Assembly: GCA_012838205.1 (NCBI GenBank)
Contig: DUPR01000017.1
Coordinates: 1-22,500, forward strand
Length of the DNA stretch: 22,500 bases
Direction: 5' to 3'
Origin: Methanobacterium sp.
GTDB taxonomy: Archaea > Methanobacteriota > Methanobacteria > Methanobacteriales > Methanobacteriaceae
Every line of letters begins with the position of its first letter. Positions within the stretch are counted from its first letter, which is position 1. Position numbers and translations under genes: made by a program. This document shows, in pieces, positions 8,189 to 19,290 of this stretch. Under the pieces are notes generated by a model. The model was not told the origin of the DNA, did no database searches, and saw only the letters and a program-made list of their open reading frames with translations.

Positions 8189-8641
8189 ATGGAAAAAGGA
8201 CTTTTAGAAGTATTATCCTCTTATCAAGGAATTAGATCAGAACTAATCCCTATTCTACAAGACATCCAATCAAATTTTGGTTATCTTCCTGAAGAAGTAA
8301 TAGAAGATGTGTCAAAGTTCACCAGAGTTCCTGTTAGCGAGATATATGGAGTGGCATCTTTCTATTCACAGTTCAGATTCACCCCCAAAGGCAATAATCA
8401 CATCATGGTCTGCACTGGAACTGCATGCCATGTTAAAGGTGCAGATAAAATCGTGGAAGGAATAGAAAGACATTTAGACATAGAAGAAGGTGGTGTGACG
8501 TCTGATAGGGAATACTCCCTTGAATCTGTGGGTTGCCTCGGATGTTGCGCACTGGCTCCCTGTGCTACTGTAAATGATGATATAAAATCAAATATAACCA
8601 TAAAAGATATTAAAAAAATCTTTCGGCAGAAGAAAAAATAA
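8189..8641 (+). CDS. NuoE/HndA-like [2Fe-2S] thioredoxin-fold ferredoxin subunit
   Basis: The 150-residue protein matches the 24-kDa (NuoE/HoxE/HndA) subunit of NADH dehydrogenases and NAD(P)-linked hydrogenases or formate dehydrogenases. It has an N-terminal helical region (IPILQDIQSNFGYLPEE) and a thioredoxin-like domain with four cluster ligands in the usual pattern C75-x4-C80 and C116-x3-C120, plus extra Cys119 and Cys125. It should hold one [2Fe-2S] cluster and pass electrons within a larger flavin enzyme. No NuoF-like flavoprotein or catalytic subunit lies in the window: neighbours are taw2 (divergent) and purP. Its partner is therefore unknown and may be encoded elsewhere. The ATG at 8189 is supported by AAGGAG 8 bases upstream. 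Confidence 0.88.
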   Translation: MEKGLLEVLSSYQGIRSELIPILQDIQSNFGYLPEEVIEDVSKFTRVPVSEIYGVASFYSQFRFTPKGNNHIMVCTGTACHVKGADKIVEGIERHLDIEEGGVTSDREYSLESVGCLGCCALAPCATVNDDIKSNITIKDIKKIFRQKKK

Positions 8642-8706
8642 AAAATAAACTATCTTTAAATAACACTGCTGATGATTGATTATTCTATTATTAAATTAAC
8701 ATCCTA

Positions 8707-8713
8707 TTTTTTT
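8707..8713 (+). terminator. T-tract terminator after the NuoE-like gene
   Basis: A run of seven T residues following CCTA lies about 65 bases after the stop codon in an A/T-rich stretch. It resembles the U-tract terminators of archaea; no strong hairpin precedes it. Confidence 0.4.
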
Positions 8714-8877
8714 ATTAAATTATTAATAACATGTTTTAATCATTCATTATTAGTTTTAGAATTTTAAAAATCCCTACACCAAATTTTAAAGAAGTTTCTA
8801 TCAAAAAGTCAAGACACAAAACATAACTATCACCAAGACAAAAAACCAAATAAAATAGTTTAAATGGAGGGATGCAT

Positions 8878-9969
8878 TTGGGTAAAGTAAACCGAGATGA
8901 AATTCTAGACATCCTCAATGAATATAACAAGGATGAAATAACTATAGCCACCCTGGGAAGTCACACCTCCCTGCACATACTAAAAGGAGCTAAGGATGAA
9001 GGATTCCGTACAGCAGTGGTTTGTGAAAAAGGTCGTGAAGTGCCCTATAAACGATTCAAAGTAGCTGATGATTATATTATGGTGGATAAGTTCAAAGACA
9101 TTGTTGATGGAGAAGTTCAGGACAAACTCAGGGATATGAACAGTATTGTGATCCCCCATGGATCATTTGTGGCTTACGCAGGGCTGGACCGGGTTGAAAA
9201 TGATTTCAACGTACCCATGTTCGGCAACCGAGACATACTGCGCTGGGAAGCTGAAAGAGACTTGGAGAGAAAATTGATGCTGGAAGCAGGCATCAGAATT
9301 CCGCAAAAATATCAAGACCCATCAGATATTGACCGTACAGTTATGGTAAAATTCCCAGGAGCAAGGGGAGGTCGAGGATACTTTGTGGCCTCGTCAACAG
9401 AAGAATATCATGAAAAAATAGACTCCATGCTACAAAGAAACTGGATTGGAGAAGAAGATGTGAATCTGGCCCATATTGAAGAATATGTTTCTGGTTGTAA
9501 CTACTGCATCCACTTTTTCTACTCTGCACTTAAAGATGAAGTAGAAGTTACGGGTATGGACAGCCGCTTCGAATCCAACATTGATGGACTGTGCAGAATT
9601 CCAGCCAAAGACCAATTAGACATTGGTATGGATCCTTCCTATGTAATAACCGGTAATCACCCTGTAGTTATGCGAGAATCCCTACTACCCCAAGTATTTG
9701 ATATTGGGGACAACTTGGTGGAGGGTGCAAAGAAACTAGTGCCTCCAGGTATGAACGGCCCATTCTGCTTGCAGACCCTAGTTAACGATGATCTGGAAGT
9801 GATTGTCTTTGAAATGAGCGCCCGTATAGATGGGGGAACCAACACCTTCATGCACACGTCTGCCTATAGTTACCTCCTCTTCGGAGAATTCATGAGTATG
9901 GGGCGCAGAATATCCCATGAAATAAAAACTGGGATTTCTGAAGACAAATTAGAGGATATTATAACCTGA
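8878..9969 (+). CDS. purP: Formate-dependent FAICAR synthetase PurP
   Basis: PurP is the archaeal ATP-grasp enzyme that formylates AICAR with formate and ATP to give FAICAR, replacing folate-dependent PurH transformylase in purine synthesis. The protein matches remembered methanogen PurP along its length: ATLGSHTSLHILKGAKDEGF near the N-terminus, VPYKRFKVAD, SIVIPHGSFVAYAGLD, the ATP-grasp loop VKFPGARGGRGYF, and the C-terminal FEMSARIDGGTN metal/ATP-binding segment. I placed the start at TTG 8878 (363 residues) because GGAGG at 8866-8870 lies 7 bases before it; the ATG at 8872 is only one base from that site and would add two residues. It lies upstream of psmB with its own strong terminator, and purM is about 3 kb downstream. 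Confidence 0.93.
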   Translation: MGKVNRDEILDILNEYNKDEITIATLGSHTSLHILKGAKDEGFRTAVVCEKGREVPYKRFKVADDYIMVDKFKDIVDGEVQDKLRDMNSIVIPHGSFVAYAGLDRVENDFNVPMFGNRDILRWEAERDLERKLMLEAGIRIPQKYQDPSDIDRTVMVKFPGARGGRGYFVASSTEEYHEKIDSMLQRNWIGEEDVNLAHIEEYVSGCNYCIHFFYSALKDEVEVTGMDSRFESNIDGLCRIPAKDQLDIGMDPSYVITGNHPVVMRESLLPQVFDIGDNLVEGAKKLVPPGMNGPFCLQTLVNDDLEVIVFEMSARIDGGTNTFMHTSAYSYLLFGEFMSMGRRISHEIKTGISEDKLEDIIT

Positions 9970-9991
9970 TATCTTTTTAATACCATCTATC

Positions 9992-10010
9992 CTTTTTTTT
10001 ATCCTTTTTT
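9992..10010 (+). terminator. Double T-tract terminator after purP
   Basis: Two consecutive runs, eight T (9993-10000) and six or more T (up to 10010), separated by ATCC, follow the purP stop by about 25 bases. This is a typical archaeal U-tract terminator. Confidence 0.65.
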
Positions 10011-10071
10011 ATATCCAATGAAAAAACAATTGCCCACTCGCTAATAAGATTAGCTTGTTTGAAAAAATAAT

Positions 10072-10177
10072 ATGAAAAGGATTTATTGGTTAATGAAAAG
10101 ACTTATATATGCTTTGCCTGAAAAAAAGACATAAAAAGCTGCTAATTTGATGAAATTTAACTAGCAATATTTATATA
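10072..10177 (+). promoter_or_regulatory. Promoter region of psmB with two TATA-like boxes and a direct repeat
   Basis: TTTATATA at 10170-10177 is a strong TATA box about 70 bases before the psmB ATG. A second TATA-like sequence, CTTATATATGC, begins near 10102. An 8-base direct repeat ATGAAAAG occurs at 10072-10079 and 10093-10100, exactly 21 bases (two helical turns) apart and just upstream of the distal TATA box, which could be a regulator site. The ribosome site GAGGTG (10235-10240) is 5 bases before the ATG. Confidence 0.55.
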
Positions 10178-10245
10178 CAATGAATTTTAAAGTAGCACAT
10201 AGAAAGTTGAGCTATTTTTTATTTATGTTTTTTTGAGGTGTATCT

Positions 10246-10878
10246 ATGAATGATAAAAATCGACTTGAAGGCACTACAACTGTTGGTTTAACTTGTAAAG
10301 ATGGAGTTGTATTTGCTACTGAAAAAAGAGCCACAATGGGTAATTTAATCGCCCACAAAGTGGCCGATAAGATCTTCAAAATTGATGATCACATTGGAAC
10401 CACCATTGCCGGTGCTGTCTCCGATGCCCAGAGCCTGATGAAATATATCAGTGCAGAAGTGGCGCTATTCAGACTCCGAAACGGTAAACAAATCAACGTT
10501 GAAGCCGCTGCCACCCTCACCTCCAATATATTACACTCATCCAGAGTTTACCCATTCTTTGTCCAGACCCTTTTAGGAGGAGTGGATGATAAAGGCCCAG
10601 CCCTTTACTCCCTGGATCCAACTGGAGGAGTTGTCAAGGATCTGATGATTGCTACTGGTTCAGGGTCACCTATGGCCTATGGTGTTCTTGAAGACCGTTA
10701 CAGTGAAGATCTCTATGTTGAAGAAGGTGTAGATGTGGCCATACGAGCCATTAAATCTGCCATGGAAAGAGATGCATTTTCTGGAAACGGAATCTTGGTT
10801 GCCACTATAACCAAGGAAGAAGGATTTAAAAAATTTTCCGACGAAGAAGTTGACAAAAAAATTAAAGAAATAAACTAG
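10246..10878 (+). CDS. psmB: Archaeal 20S proteasome beta subunit
   Basis: This is the catalytic beta subunit of the 20S proteasome, which forms the two inner rings of the alpha7-beta7-beta7-alpha7 protease. The 210-residue precursor has a short propeptide ending in Gly9. Cleavage before Thr10 in LEG-TTTVGL exposes the N-terminal threonine nucleophile. Counting from that Thr, Glu17 (Glu26) and Lys33 (Lys42) are in place, as is the conserved [12 protein letters not shown] segment. The alpha subunit is not in the window. The gene is followed after 76 bases by the aCPSF1 ribonuclease gene, a pairing I recall in other methanogens, including Methanocaldococcus jannaschii. A canonical GAGGTG site supports the start. 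Confidence 0.97.
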   Translation: MNDKNRLEGTTTVGLTCKDGVVFATEKRATMGNLIAHKVADKIFKIDDHIGTTIAGAVSDAQSLMKYISAEVALFRLRNGKQINVEAAATLTSNILHSSRVYPFFVQTLLGGVDDKGPALYSLDPTGGVVKDLMIATGSGSPMAYGVLEDRYSEDLYVEEGVDVAIRAIKSAMERDAFSGNGILVATITKEEGFKKFSDEEVDKKIKEIN

Positions 10879-10903
10879 TTTTAATTATTGTAAAATACCT
10901 AAA

Positions 10904-10942
10904 GAACCCAGATTTCGGGTTCAAACTATTTTCTATTTTTTT
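10904..10942 (+). terminator. Hairpin plus U-tract between psmB and the aCPSF1 gene
   Basis: A perfect 6-base stem GAACCC (10904-10909) / GGGTTC (10917-10922) with a 7-base loop is followed by a T-rich stretch ending in seven T (about 10936-10942). It looks like a terminator for psmB, but the next start codon is only about 12 bases further, so it also lies in the aCPSF1 leader if psmB transcripts read through. Confidence 0.6.
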
Positions 10943-10954
10943 AGAAGTGATGTT

Positions 10955-12859
<1,905 letters not shown>

Positions 12860-12872
12860 TTTTCCTTTAACC

Positions 12873-12879
12873 TTTTTTT
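12873..12879 (+). terminator. T-tract terminator after the aCPSF1 gene
   Basis: Seven consecutive T residues after AACC begin about 14 bases beyond the stop codon, typical of U-tract termination in this lineage. A second T-rich run occurs around 12941-12951. Confidence 0.5.
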
Positions 12880-13031
12880 AAACAATTAAGAATAAAATCA
12901 GGATGTTTCCAACAACCGAATCATATTTATTTCTTTGGAACTTTTTTTTCTTAACTTTTATTAGCATCAAAACCAAAGCATATTATAGATAGTTAACTTT
13001 TAATTATAGTTTTAACTAGGGTGATTTATTC

Positions 13032-14057
13032 ATGGTAACCTATTCAGAATCAGGGGTAGACATTAGCTTGGAAGAGGTCACTGTCAGAGCCTTAACCCAA
13101 AAACTAAAAGGAACTCTTGAGTATCAAGATGTTATAACAGAAACTGGTCACTTTGCTGCCTTGGTCCGTCTGGGAAACCAGGCTTTGGCCATGAGCACTG
13201 ATGGAGTGGGGAGTAAAATCCTGGTGGCAGAGATGATGGAAAAGTATGACACAGTAGGTATTGACTGTGTGGCTATGGTAGTTAACGACCTGATCTGTGT
13301 GGGTGCCCGTCCACTGGCCCTGGTAGACTACTTAGCAGTGGAAAAACCCGACCCAGAAGCAGCCATCCAAATCGCCAGCGGCCTTGCCGAGGGATGTCGC
13401 CAAGCAAACACAGCTATGATCGGGGGCGAAACTGCTTCGCTACCTGAAATTGTCAGGAACTTTGACCTCGCAGCCACTGGAATAGGCGTGGTTGATCTGG
13501 ATGGAATAGTTAGTGGAGAAAATATACAAGATGGAGACGTTATAATTGGAATTGAAAGTAGCGGTATCCATAGTAACGGGTTGAGCCTTGCACGCCGAGT
13601 TTTCTTCCAAGAAGCCGGTCTTAATGTTGATGATTATCTGCCCACAGACAAAAAAGTAACTGTGGGAGAAACACTTCTAGAACCCACCCGCATTTATGTC
13701 CAAGCTGTTTTGGAAGTATTAGATAGTGTTGAAGTTCATGGCTTGGCACATATAACTGGCGGAGGTTTCACCAACCTTAAAAGACTTAAAAAGGGTATAA
13801 GTTACCATATTGATAGTTTACCCTCACCTCAACCAATTTTTGAGTTCATATCATCTCAAGGAGTGGAAATTGAAGAAATGTACAGGGTTTTCAACATGGG
13901 TGTTGGATTTGCAGTTATAGTGTCCTCAAAAAATTATGACGAGGCTCTTAAAATTATCAAAAAATATTATCCATGCCAAGTAATTGGAAAAGTAGTGGAA
14001 GACAGAAAGGAGAAGGTTGAACTAAAAACATTCCAGGGAAATTGGATAGAACTTTAA
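13032..14057 (+). CDS. purM: Phosphoribosylformylglycinamidine cyclo-ligase (AIR synthase) PurM
   Basis: PurM closes the imidazole ring of FGAM using ATP to form aminoimidazole ribonucleotide in purine synthesis. The 341-residue protein has the signature STDGVGSK (55-62), a conserved [19 protein letters not shown] segment split around residues 84-102, the GGETA loop (131-135), and the C-terminal HITGGGF glycine-rich motif. Length is normal. The start is supported by an AGGGTGAT ribosome site ending 6 bases before the ATG. It has its own upstream spacer after the aCPSF1 terminator. It shares the pathway with purP about 3 kb upstream, but the intervening genes and terminators argue against one operon. 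Confidence 0.96.
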   Translation: MVTYSESGVDISLEEVTVRALTQKLKGTLEYQDVITETGHFAALVRLGNQALAMSTDGVGSKILVAEMMEKYDTVGIDCVAMVVNDLICVGARPLALVDYLAVEKPDPEAAIQIASGLAEGCRQANTAMIGGETASLPEIVRNFDLAATGIGVVDLDGIVSGENIQDGDVIIGIESSGIHSNGLSLARRVFFQEAGLNVDDYLPTDKKVTVGETLLEPTRIYVQAVLEVLDSVEVHGLAHITGGGFTNLKRLKKGISYHIDSLPSPQPIFEFISSQGVEIEEMYRVFNMGVGFAVIVSSKNYDEALKIIKKYYPCQVIGKVVEDRKEKVELKTFQGNWIEL

Positions 14058-14113
14058 TAAAAAAAGTTCCCAAATAAAAATCCTATTTTAGGTTATTTTA
14101 GAAAAATATCATC

Positions 14114-14121
14114 ATATATAA
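14114..14121 (+). promoter_or_regulatory. TATA box upstream of comC
   Basis: ATATATAA lies 37 bases before the comC ATG, predicting transcription from roughly 14140-14146 and a very short leader that still includes the GAAGGTGA ribosome site (14147-14154). Confidence 0.5.
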
Positions 14122-14158
14122 AGTTTAACTATGATTTGCGCATTATGAAGGTGAAAAC

Positions 14159-15187
14159 ATGAAAATAACTCCAGAACAGGAATTATCATTGATCATTGAA
14201 ATGTTAACCAGCTTAGACGTACCTAATAAAGAAGCTTCAATAGTAGCAGAAGTAACATTAGACGCTGACTTGAAGGGTTTTTCATCTCATGGAATAGGAA
14301 GATTGCCCCAGTACATTAAAGGGTTGGAAGTAGGTTCTATAAAACCCAGATGTGAAATAACTGTGGAAAAAGAGAATTTAGTCACCGCCCTAATAAATGG
14401 TAATCATGGATTTGGACACGTTATAACCTACAAGGCAATGGAAATGGCCATTAAAAAGGCTAAAAAAACAGGGATAGGCATGGTGGGTGTTCATGATTCT
14501 AACCATTTTGGTATTGCTGGATACTACACTGACATGGCCATAATGGAGGATCTAATAGGGATTGTTATTGCCAACACCGAACCTGCTGTCGCTCCAATCG
14601 GTGGTAAAGAACCAATTCTTGGAACAAACCCCTTAGCTATTGGTATACCCTCTCATAGCCATTATGTTTCTGTAGATATGGCCACATCAGCTTCAGCTCG
14701 TGGAAAACTTTTAGAAGCAAAAAGAATGGGTGAATTAATACCTGAAAATGTGGCCCTGGATGCTGATGGAAACCCAACTATAGACCCATGTGCAGCCCTT
14801 AAAGGATCTATTTTACCTTTTGGAGCCCATAAAGGATATGCTCTATCATTCATGATTGAAATAATGGCGGGACCACTGGTCAATGCATCTTATGGTAAGG
14901 CTGTTACTGGAACTGCCAACCCTGAAATCAAATGCACCAAAGGAGACCTTATCACTGTTATAGATCCATCACAGTTTGTGGATATGACAGACTTCAAAAA
15001 CGATGTTGATCAATTCATAGAAGAAGTTAAATCAACACCTAACGTGTTCATACCAGGAGATATGGAAGTTAGAAACGTGAAAAAACGTCAAAAAGATGGA
15101 ATTCCCCTTGATGATAATCTAATAGAACAATTAAAGGAAATAACCATTAGATTAGATATGGACATTACTAATATACTCGGTGAATAA
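14159..15187 (+). CDS. comC: L-sulfolactate dehydrogenase (LDH2/malate dehydrogenase-like family)
   Basis: ComC oxidises sulfolactate to sulfopyruvate with NAD in coenzyme M synthesis. The 342-residue protein belongs to the LDH2/MDH2 oxidoreductase family, with its signatures [12 protein letters not shown] (41-52; His44, Arg48), [15 protein letters not shown] (109-123; catalytic His116) and [12 protein letters not shown] (153-164). Malate or ureidoglycolate dehydrogenases of the same family cannot be excluded by motif alone, but the next two genes encode both subunits of the enzyme that consumes sulfopyruvate, which makes ComC the best call. It has its own TATA box and a strong GAAGGTGA ribosome site. 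No comA or comB appears in the window. Confidence 0.9.
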   Translation: MKITPEQELSLIIEMLTSLDVPNKEASIVAEVTLDADLKGFSSHGIGRLPQYIKGLEVGSIKPRCEITVEKENLVTALINGNHGFGHVITYKAMEMAIKKAKKTGIGMVGVHDSNHFGIAGYYTDMAIMEDLIGIVIANTEPAVAPIGGKEPILGTNPLAIGIPSHSHYVSVDMATSASARGKLLEAKRMGELIPENVALDADGNPTIDPCAALKGSILPFGAHKGYALSFMIEIMAGPLVNASYGKAVTGTANPEIKCTKGDLITVIDPSQFVDMTDFKNDVDQFIEEVKSTPNVFIPGDMEVRNVKKRQKDGIPLDDNLIEQLKEITIRLDMDITNILGE

Positions 15188-15554
15188 ATCAGTATTAATT
15201 CACAAATAAGAAAAGGGAATTTTTACAACCCATTACAAATCACAGCCTTGAAAAACACCTTCCAAAAAGAAATTGCAGAGCAATTCTGTCAAAGTGAAAT
15301 CACCATGTCCTTTATTAGGAAAGGGATGTTTATCCTAACTAAGATAAACCAGACGGGTTCTGCGATTGTGCTTGGAATGACTTGTTGAAAATCGTGTGCA
15401 TCCTATTAACTGGTAGTAATTTCTCAGAGAAAATTCTACAAGTATGAGTGAAGGATGAAAACCCAAGATGATTGTTACACTACAGTATTCGTCTTGTGAT
15501 TTTTAAACTGGAGAAATTGTAAGACCAAACAAAAAAAAGTTGGAGAACTATTTC
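15188..15554 (+). promoter_or_regulatory. Long G+C-elevated, structured non-coding region before comD (candidate leader RNA or decayed gene)
   Basis: The 367 bases between comC and comD have no recognised gene. By hand count 15241-15480 is 37.5% G+C, against about 19% for the spacer at 6841-7080. It has several perfect or near-perfect stems: AATTGC/GCAATT (15271-15285, 3-base loop); TTAGGA/TCCTAA (15315-15320/15333-15338), which overlaps and would compete with GTTTATC/GATAAAC (15328-15349); and CAAGATGA (15464-15471) / TCGTCTTG (15489-15496), 8 pairs with one G-T. The last stem is followed by a T5 tract (15500-15504), a terminator-like arrangement about 50 bases before the comD start. A 27-codon reading frame at 15305-15388 is also present. 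It could be an attenuating leader, a small RNA or a gene remnant. Confidence 0.4.
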
Positions 15555-16046
15555 ATGGATAGCAGTCAAGCAGTATTCGAAGGATTGATGAAGGCAGGGA
15601 TCAACTTTGCAGTCAGTGTTCCCTGTGTGAATCTGGCAAAACTAATGAATATGATAGATTGTAACCCGGAAATAACCCATATTCCAGTAACACGTGAAGA
15701 AGAAGGATTTGGTATTGCCGCCGGAGCCTATATGGGGGGGAAAAAACCAGCCATTCTCATGCAGAATTCAGGACTGGGAAACTCTATTAATGTGTTAGCA
15801 TCACTTTACAAACTCTATAAATTCCCCATACTTATGATTATTAGTCACAGGGGTACTGAAGGAGAGTTCATGAGTGCTCAAGTGCCTATGGGTGAAGCCA
15901 CCCCTGGATTACTAGATGCCCTTGAAATTCCATACCTCAACCCCAAAACACCTGAAGATGCCCTTAAACTAATACCCGAATCATGGTTGTTGGCAGAAAT
16001 GAGTGGATCACCACTGGGAATATTATTAGATATTGGTTTCTGGTAA
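15555..16046 (+). CDS. comD: Sulfopyruvate decarboxylase, alpha subunit
   Basis: ComD supplies the pyrimidine-binding half of the thiamine diphosphate site in sulfopyruvate decarboxylase (ComDE), which converts sulfopyruvate to sulfoacetaldehyde for coenzyme M. The 163-residue protein is the N-terminal (PYR) half of a ThDP enzyme. The [15 protein letters not shown] segment (45-59) carries the conserved Glu that activates the cofactor, and [16 protein letters not shown] follows as in phosphonopyruvate decarboxylases. I chose the ATG at 15555, 9 bases after GGAG; an in-frame TTG at 15540 would add five residues but would include that ribosome site. comE starts 25 bases after the stop, so the subunits are co-transcribed. 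Confidence 0.95.
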   Translation: MDSSQAVFEGLMKAGINFAVSVPCVNLAKLMNMIDCNPEITHIPVTREEEGFGIAAGAYMGGKKPAILMQNSGLGNSINVLASLYKLYKFPILMIISHRGTEGEFMSAQVPMGEATPGLLDALEIPYLNPKTPEDALKLIPESWLLAEMSGSPLGILLDIGFW

Positions 16047-16071
16047 ACTGGAAATAAGGGGAGAATCAAAA

Positions 16072-16641
16072 ATGGAAAGAATAAAAGCCCTTGAACAGAT
16101 TGCAAAACAGTTGAAGGATGAACTGGTAATATGTAACATTGGATTCCCCTCCCGCGAGTTGTACCATGTTAAAGATTCTTTAAGGCATTTTTACATGTTA
16201 GGGTCAATGGGAATGGCATCATCCATCGGCCTGGGGCTGGCCATAGCTCAGGAACAGAAAGTGATTGTTTTTGATGGTGATGGGAGCCTTATGATGAATT
16301 TAGGCAGTTTGATCACCATATGCAACCAAAATCCAAATAATTTAGTACTGGTGGTTTTGGATAATGAGTGTTATGGTAGTACTGGGAATCAATGCACATA
16401 CGCATCTGCCACTGACCTTAAAAAGGTTGCAGAGGGTATTGGATTCCAAAATACATTTCTTTATACAGAATTCGTGGATAAAATTGATTTTACACCTGTT
16501 CTAGAAAGTCAAGGACCGGTTTTTGTCCATGTGAAGGTTAAACCGGGCAATGCAAATGTTCCCGTAATTCCCATGGATCCTGAGGAGATTAAAGAACGGT
16601 TTATGAATGAATTACAAGAGAAAAAAATAAACAATAAATAA
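16072..16641 (+). CDS. comE: Sulfopyruvate decarboxylase, beta subunit
   Basis: ComE is the diphosphate-binding (PP) half of the ThDP-dependent sulfopyruvate decarboxylase and works with ComD. The 189-residue protein has the ThDP/Mg motif beginning GDGSLMMN (69-76) and ending LDNECYG (96-102), giving the usual spacing to Asn98, and an upstream [16 protein letters not shown] segment (42-57) typical of the family. The frame is open from a TTG at 16033, but the ATG at 16072 has GGGGAG 8 bases upstream and avoids overlap with comD, so it is preferred. It is convergent with the flavin reductase-like gene; only 19 bases separate the two stop codons. Confidence 0.96.
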   Translation: MERIKALEQIAKQLKDELVICNIGFPSRELYHVKDSLRHFYMLGSMGMASSIGLGLAIAQEQKVIVFDGDGSLMMNLGSLITICNQNPNNLVLVVLDNECYGSTGNQCTYASATDLKKVAEGIGFQNTFLYTEFVDKIDFTPVLESQGPVFVHVKVKPGNANVPVIPMDPEEIKERFMNELQEKKINNK

Positions 16642-16647
16642 GATTCA

Positions 16648-16660
16648 TTTTCTCTTTTTT
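16648..16660 (+). terminator. T-rich terminator after comE
   Basis: TTTTCTC followed by six T residues fills the 19-base gap between comE and the convergent flavin reductase-like gene. On the opposite strand, a seven-U tract (16621-16627, inside the comE 3' end) could end the converging transcript. Confidence 0.5.
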
Positions 16661-17221
16661 CTAAAACTTCTTTCCAATGGAAAAGGCTTTACCTAAAAAT
16701 TTTCCAACACCATAATATGATAAATTATCTGTACTATAAATTATTGGATTAATTTTTTCTATAAGGGGCTCGTCATCAAGTAGGGATTCATCAACTTTGA
16801 TATCCTTTATTTCGCCGATGAATTGGGTGTGTAATCCTATCTTAACAGTATCGATTAATTTACACTCCAAGACAAATGGAAACTCATCTATGTATGGTGC
16901 ATCCACTGTTTCACTTTTAATTGGAGTCAGTCCAGTGGCTTGGAACTTATCTACATCACTTCCAGATGCTATTCCAAAATAATCAGCTTCCTTTACATAT
17001 TCTTCAGATGGAATACTGATTGTAAATGCATTATTATCCAATATATTCTGATAACTATAAGTTGCCTCTCTTAAAGAAACAGCAACACATGGTGGAACAG
17101 AACAACATATTCCTCCCCATGCTGCAGTCATAACATTAGGTTTTCTATCTTTATCATAAGTGCCCACCACAAAAACTGGTGTGGGATGTACTATAGTTTT
17201 TGCTCCAATGGATTTTTTCAT
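16661..17221 (-). CDS. Flavin reductase / flavoredoxin family protein
   Basis: The 186-residue protein belongs to the FMN-binding split-barrel flavin reductase family (DIM6/NTAB, flavoredoxin type). Visible features are an N-terminal [20 protein letters not shown] strand pair, the [18 protein letters not shown] segment that lines the flavin site, [18 protein letters not shown], and a C-terminal [12 protein letters not shown]. Members reduce flavins with NAD(P)H or carry electrons through bound FMN. The substrate is not evident here. It follows the nitroreductase-like gene by 50 bases in the same direction, suggesting a two-gene unit. AGGAG 9 bases before the ATG supports the start. Two adjacent cysteines (CC) near residue 39 are of note but not diagnostic. 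Confidence 0.87.
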   Translation of the reverse strand: MKKSIGAKTIVHPTPVFVVGTYDKDRKPNVMTAAWGGICCSVPPCVAVSLREATYSYQNILDNNAFTISIPSEEYVKEADYFGIASGSDVDKFQATGLTPIKSETVDAPYIDEFPFVLECKLIDTVKIGLHTQFIGEIKDIKVDESLLDDEPLIEKINPIIYSTDNLSYYGVGKFLGKAFSIGKKF

Positions 17222-17271
17222 ATTTTTTAACTCCTAAATCTGTGAATAAATTTATGTGGCGCCATTGTACT

Positions 17272-17781
17272 TCACCAGTGCTCATAATGCACCAGTACAT
17301 CTAATTCTTCACGACTTTTTGTCCCAGGTTCGTCGGCAGGATAGCCTAAAGGAGTGAAAAGCAGTGGTTCCACATTTTCAGGTATTTTAAGAATTTTTTT
17401 AGCAGCTACAGCATCGAATGCAGCTATCCAACAAGTTCCTAGGCCTAAATCGGTGGCGGCAAGTATAAGATGGTCCATTGCAATGGCAGTATCCACATCC
17501 ACATAATTCCTACCATCACTGCGTGTCCAGGACTCAGAACGTACCGTACAAGCACATATAACTAGGGGTGCTTGTGAAAACCAGTCTGCGTGGTAAATAC
17601 GCTTCAGTTCTTCTGTTTTCCCCTCAGTTTTTATGACAATCAAGCGAAATGGCTGTTTATTAACAGCAGTTGGTGCTAGACGTGCTGCATTTAACACTTT
17701 TTCCAATTTTTCGTCTTCAACAGCTTTTGACTTGTAGCTACGGACACTGTATCTTTTTTCAATCAAGTCCTGAAATTCCAT
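17272..17781 (-). CDS. Nitroreductase-family FMN oxidoreductase
   Basis: This 169-residue protein is a short-form nitroreductase-fold flavoenzyme. It shows the N-terminal FMN phosphate-binding RYSVRSYK (10-17), AARLAPTAVNKQPFRLIV (33-50), and the GLGTCWIAAF segment near residues 114-123, as in NADH oxidase/nitroreductase proteins. The family reduces diverse substrates with NAD(P)H, and the true substrate cannot be inferred. It is probably co-transcribed with the downstream flavin reductase-like gene. The start is supported by GGGGGAT about 5 bases upstream of the ATG. No promoter stands out in the A/T-rich spacer upstream. Confidence 0.9.
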   Translation of the reverse strand: MEFQDLIEKRYSVRSYKSKAVEDEKLEKVLNAARLAPTAVNKQPFRLIVIKTEGKTEELKRIYHADWFSQAPLVICACTVRSESWTRSDGRNYVDVDTAIAMDHLILAATDLGLGTCWIAAFDAVAAKKILKIPENVEPLLFTPLGYPADEPGTKSREELDVLVHYEHW

Positions 17782-18021
17782 ACTAATCCCCCATCTGAAT
17801 TAATTAGATTAATCAAATATTATTAGGTGTTTCAAGTTTGTTAACATTTTTTCCTATTTCTTATCCCCTAACTTTATCTTGATATTTGTTGGCGGATCTT
17901 CGAAATTTCTTGTACAATACACATTTTTCCAGATTAACACTAAAAAAATAGCAGATTCTTCATCTATCGTGAAATTAATTGGAAAAATGAGAAAATATTT
18001 TTTTCCTAAATAATTTTTTTT

Positions 18022-19176
<1,155 letters not shown>

Positions 19177-19198
19177 TAAAATCTCAATTTAAATTTTG

Positions 19199-19226
19199 TT
19201 ATAAAAAAAATGTCCTTTTAAAAAGG
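19199..19226 (-). terminator. U-tract terminator of the gatB-hisE operon overlapping the aldo/keto reductase promoter
   Basis: On the reverse strand, a small inverted repeat (19214-19226, CCTTTTTAAAAGG) is followed by eight T residues (19203-19210), about 65 bases beyond the hisE stop. The same T-run leads into TTTATAAC (19199-19206), a plausible TATA box for the aldo/keto reductase gene starting at 19176. The terminator and promoter would therefore share bases. Confidence 0.45.
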
Positions 19227-19290
19227 GGATTTAAAATAAAATTCACCAGACTAAATGAAAGATATAGAAAATTGAAAAGTGGATGCATGA

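Noticed and set aside
8044..8235. Forward reading frame of 63 codons upstream of the NuoE-like gene
   Set aside because: It overlaps the well-supported NuoE-like gene in a different frame, begins at a weak TTG codon, and its Asn/Lys-rich sequence resembles translated A/T-rich spacer.
14159..15187. Malate dehydrogenase as the identity of the LDH2-family gene
   Set aside because: The family motif cannot separate substrates, but immediate linkage to both sulfopyruvate decarboxylase subunits favours ComC.
15300..15420. Possible tRNA or box C/D small RNA in the comDE leader
   Set aside because: No T-arm consensus, no cloverleaf with a 7-base acceptor stem, and no matched C and D boxes could be found.
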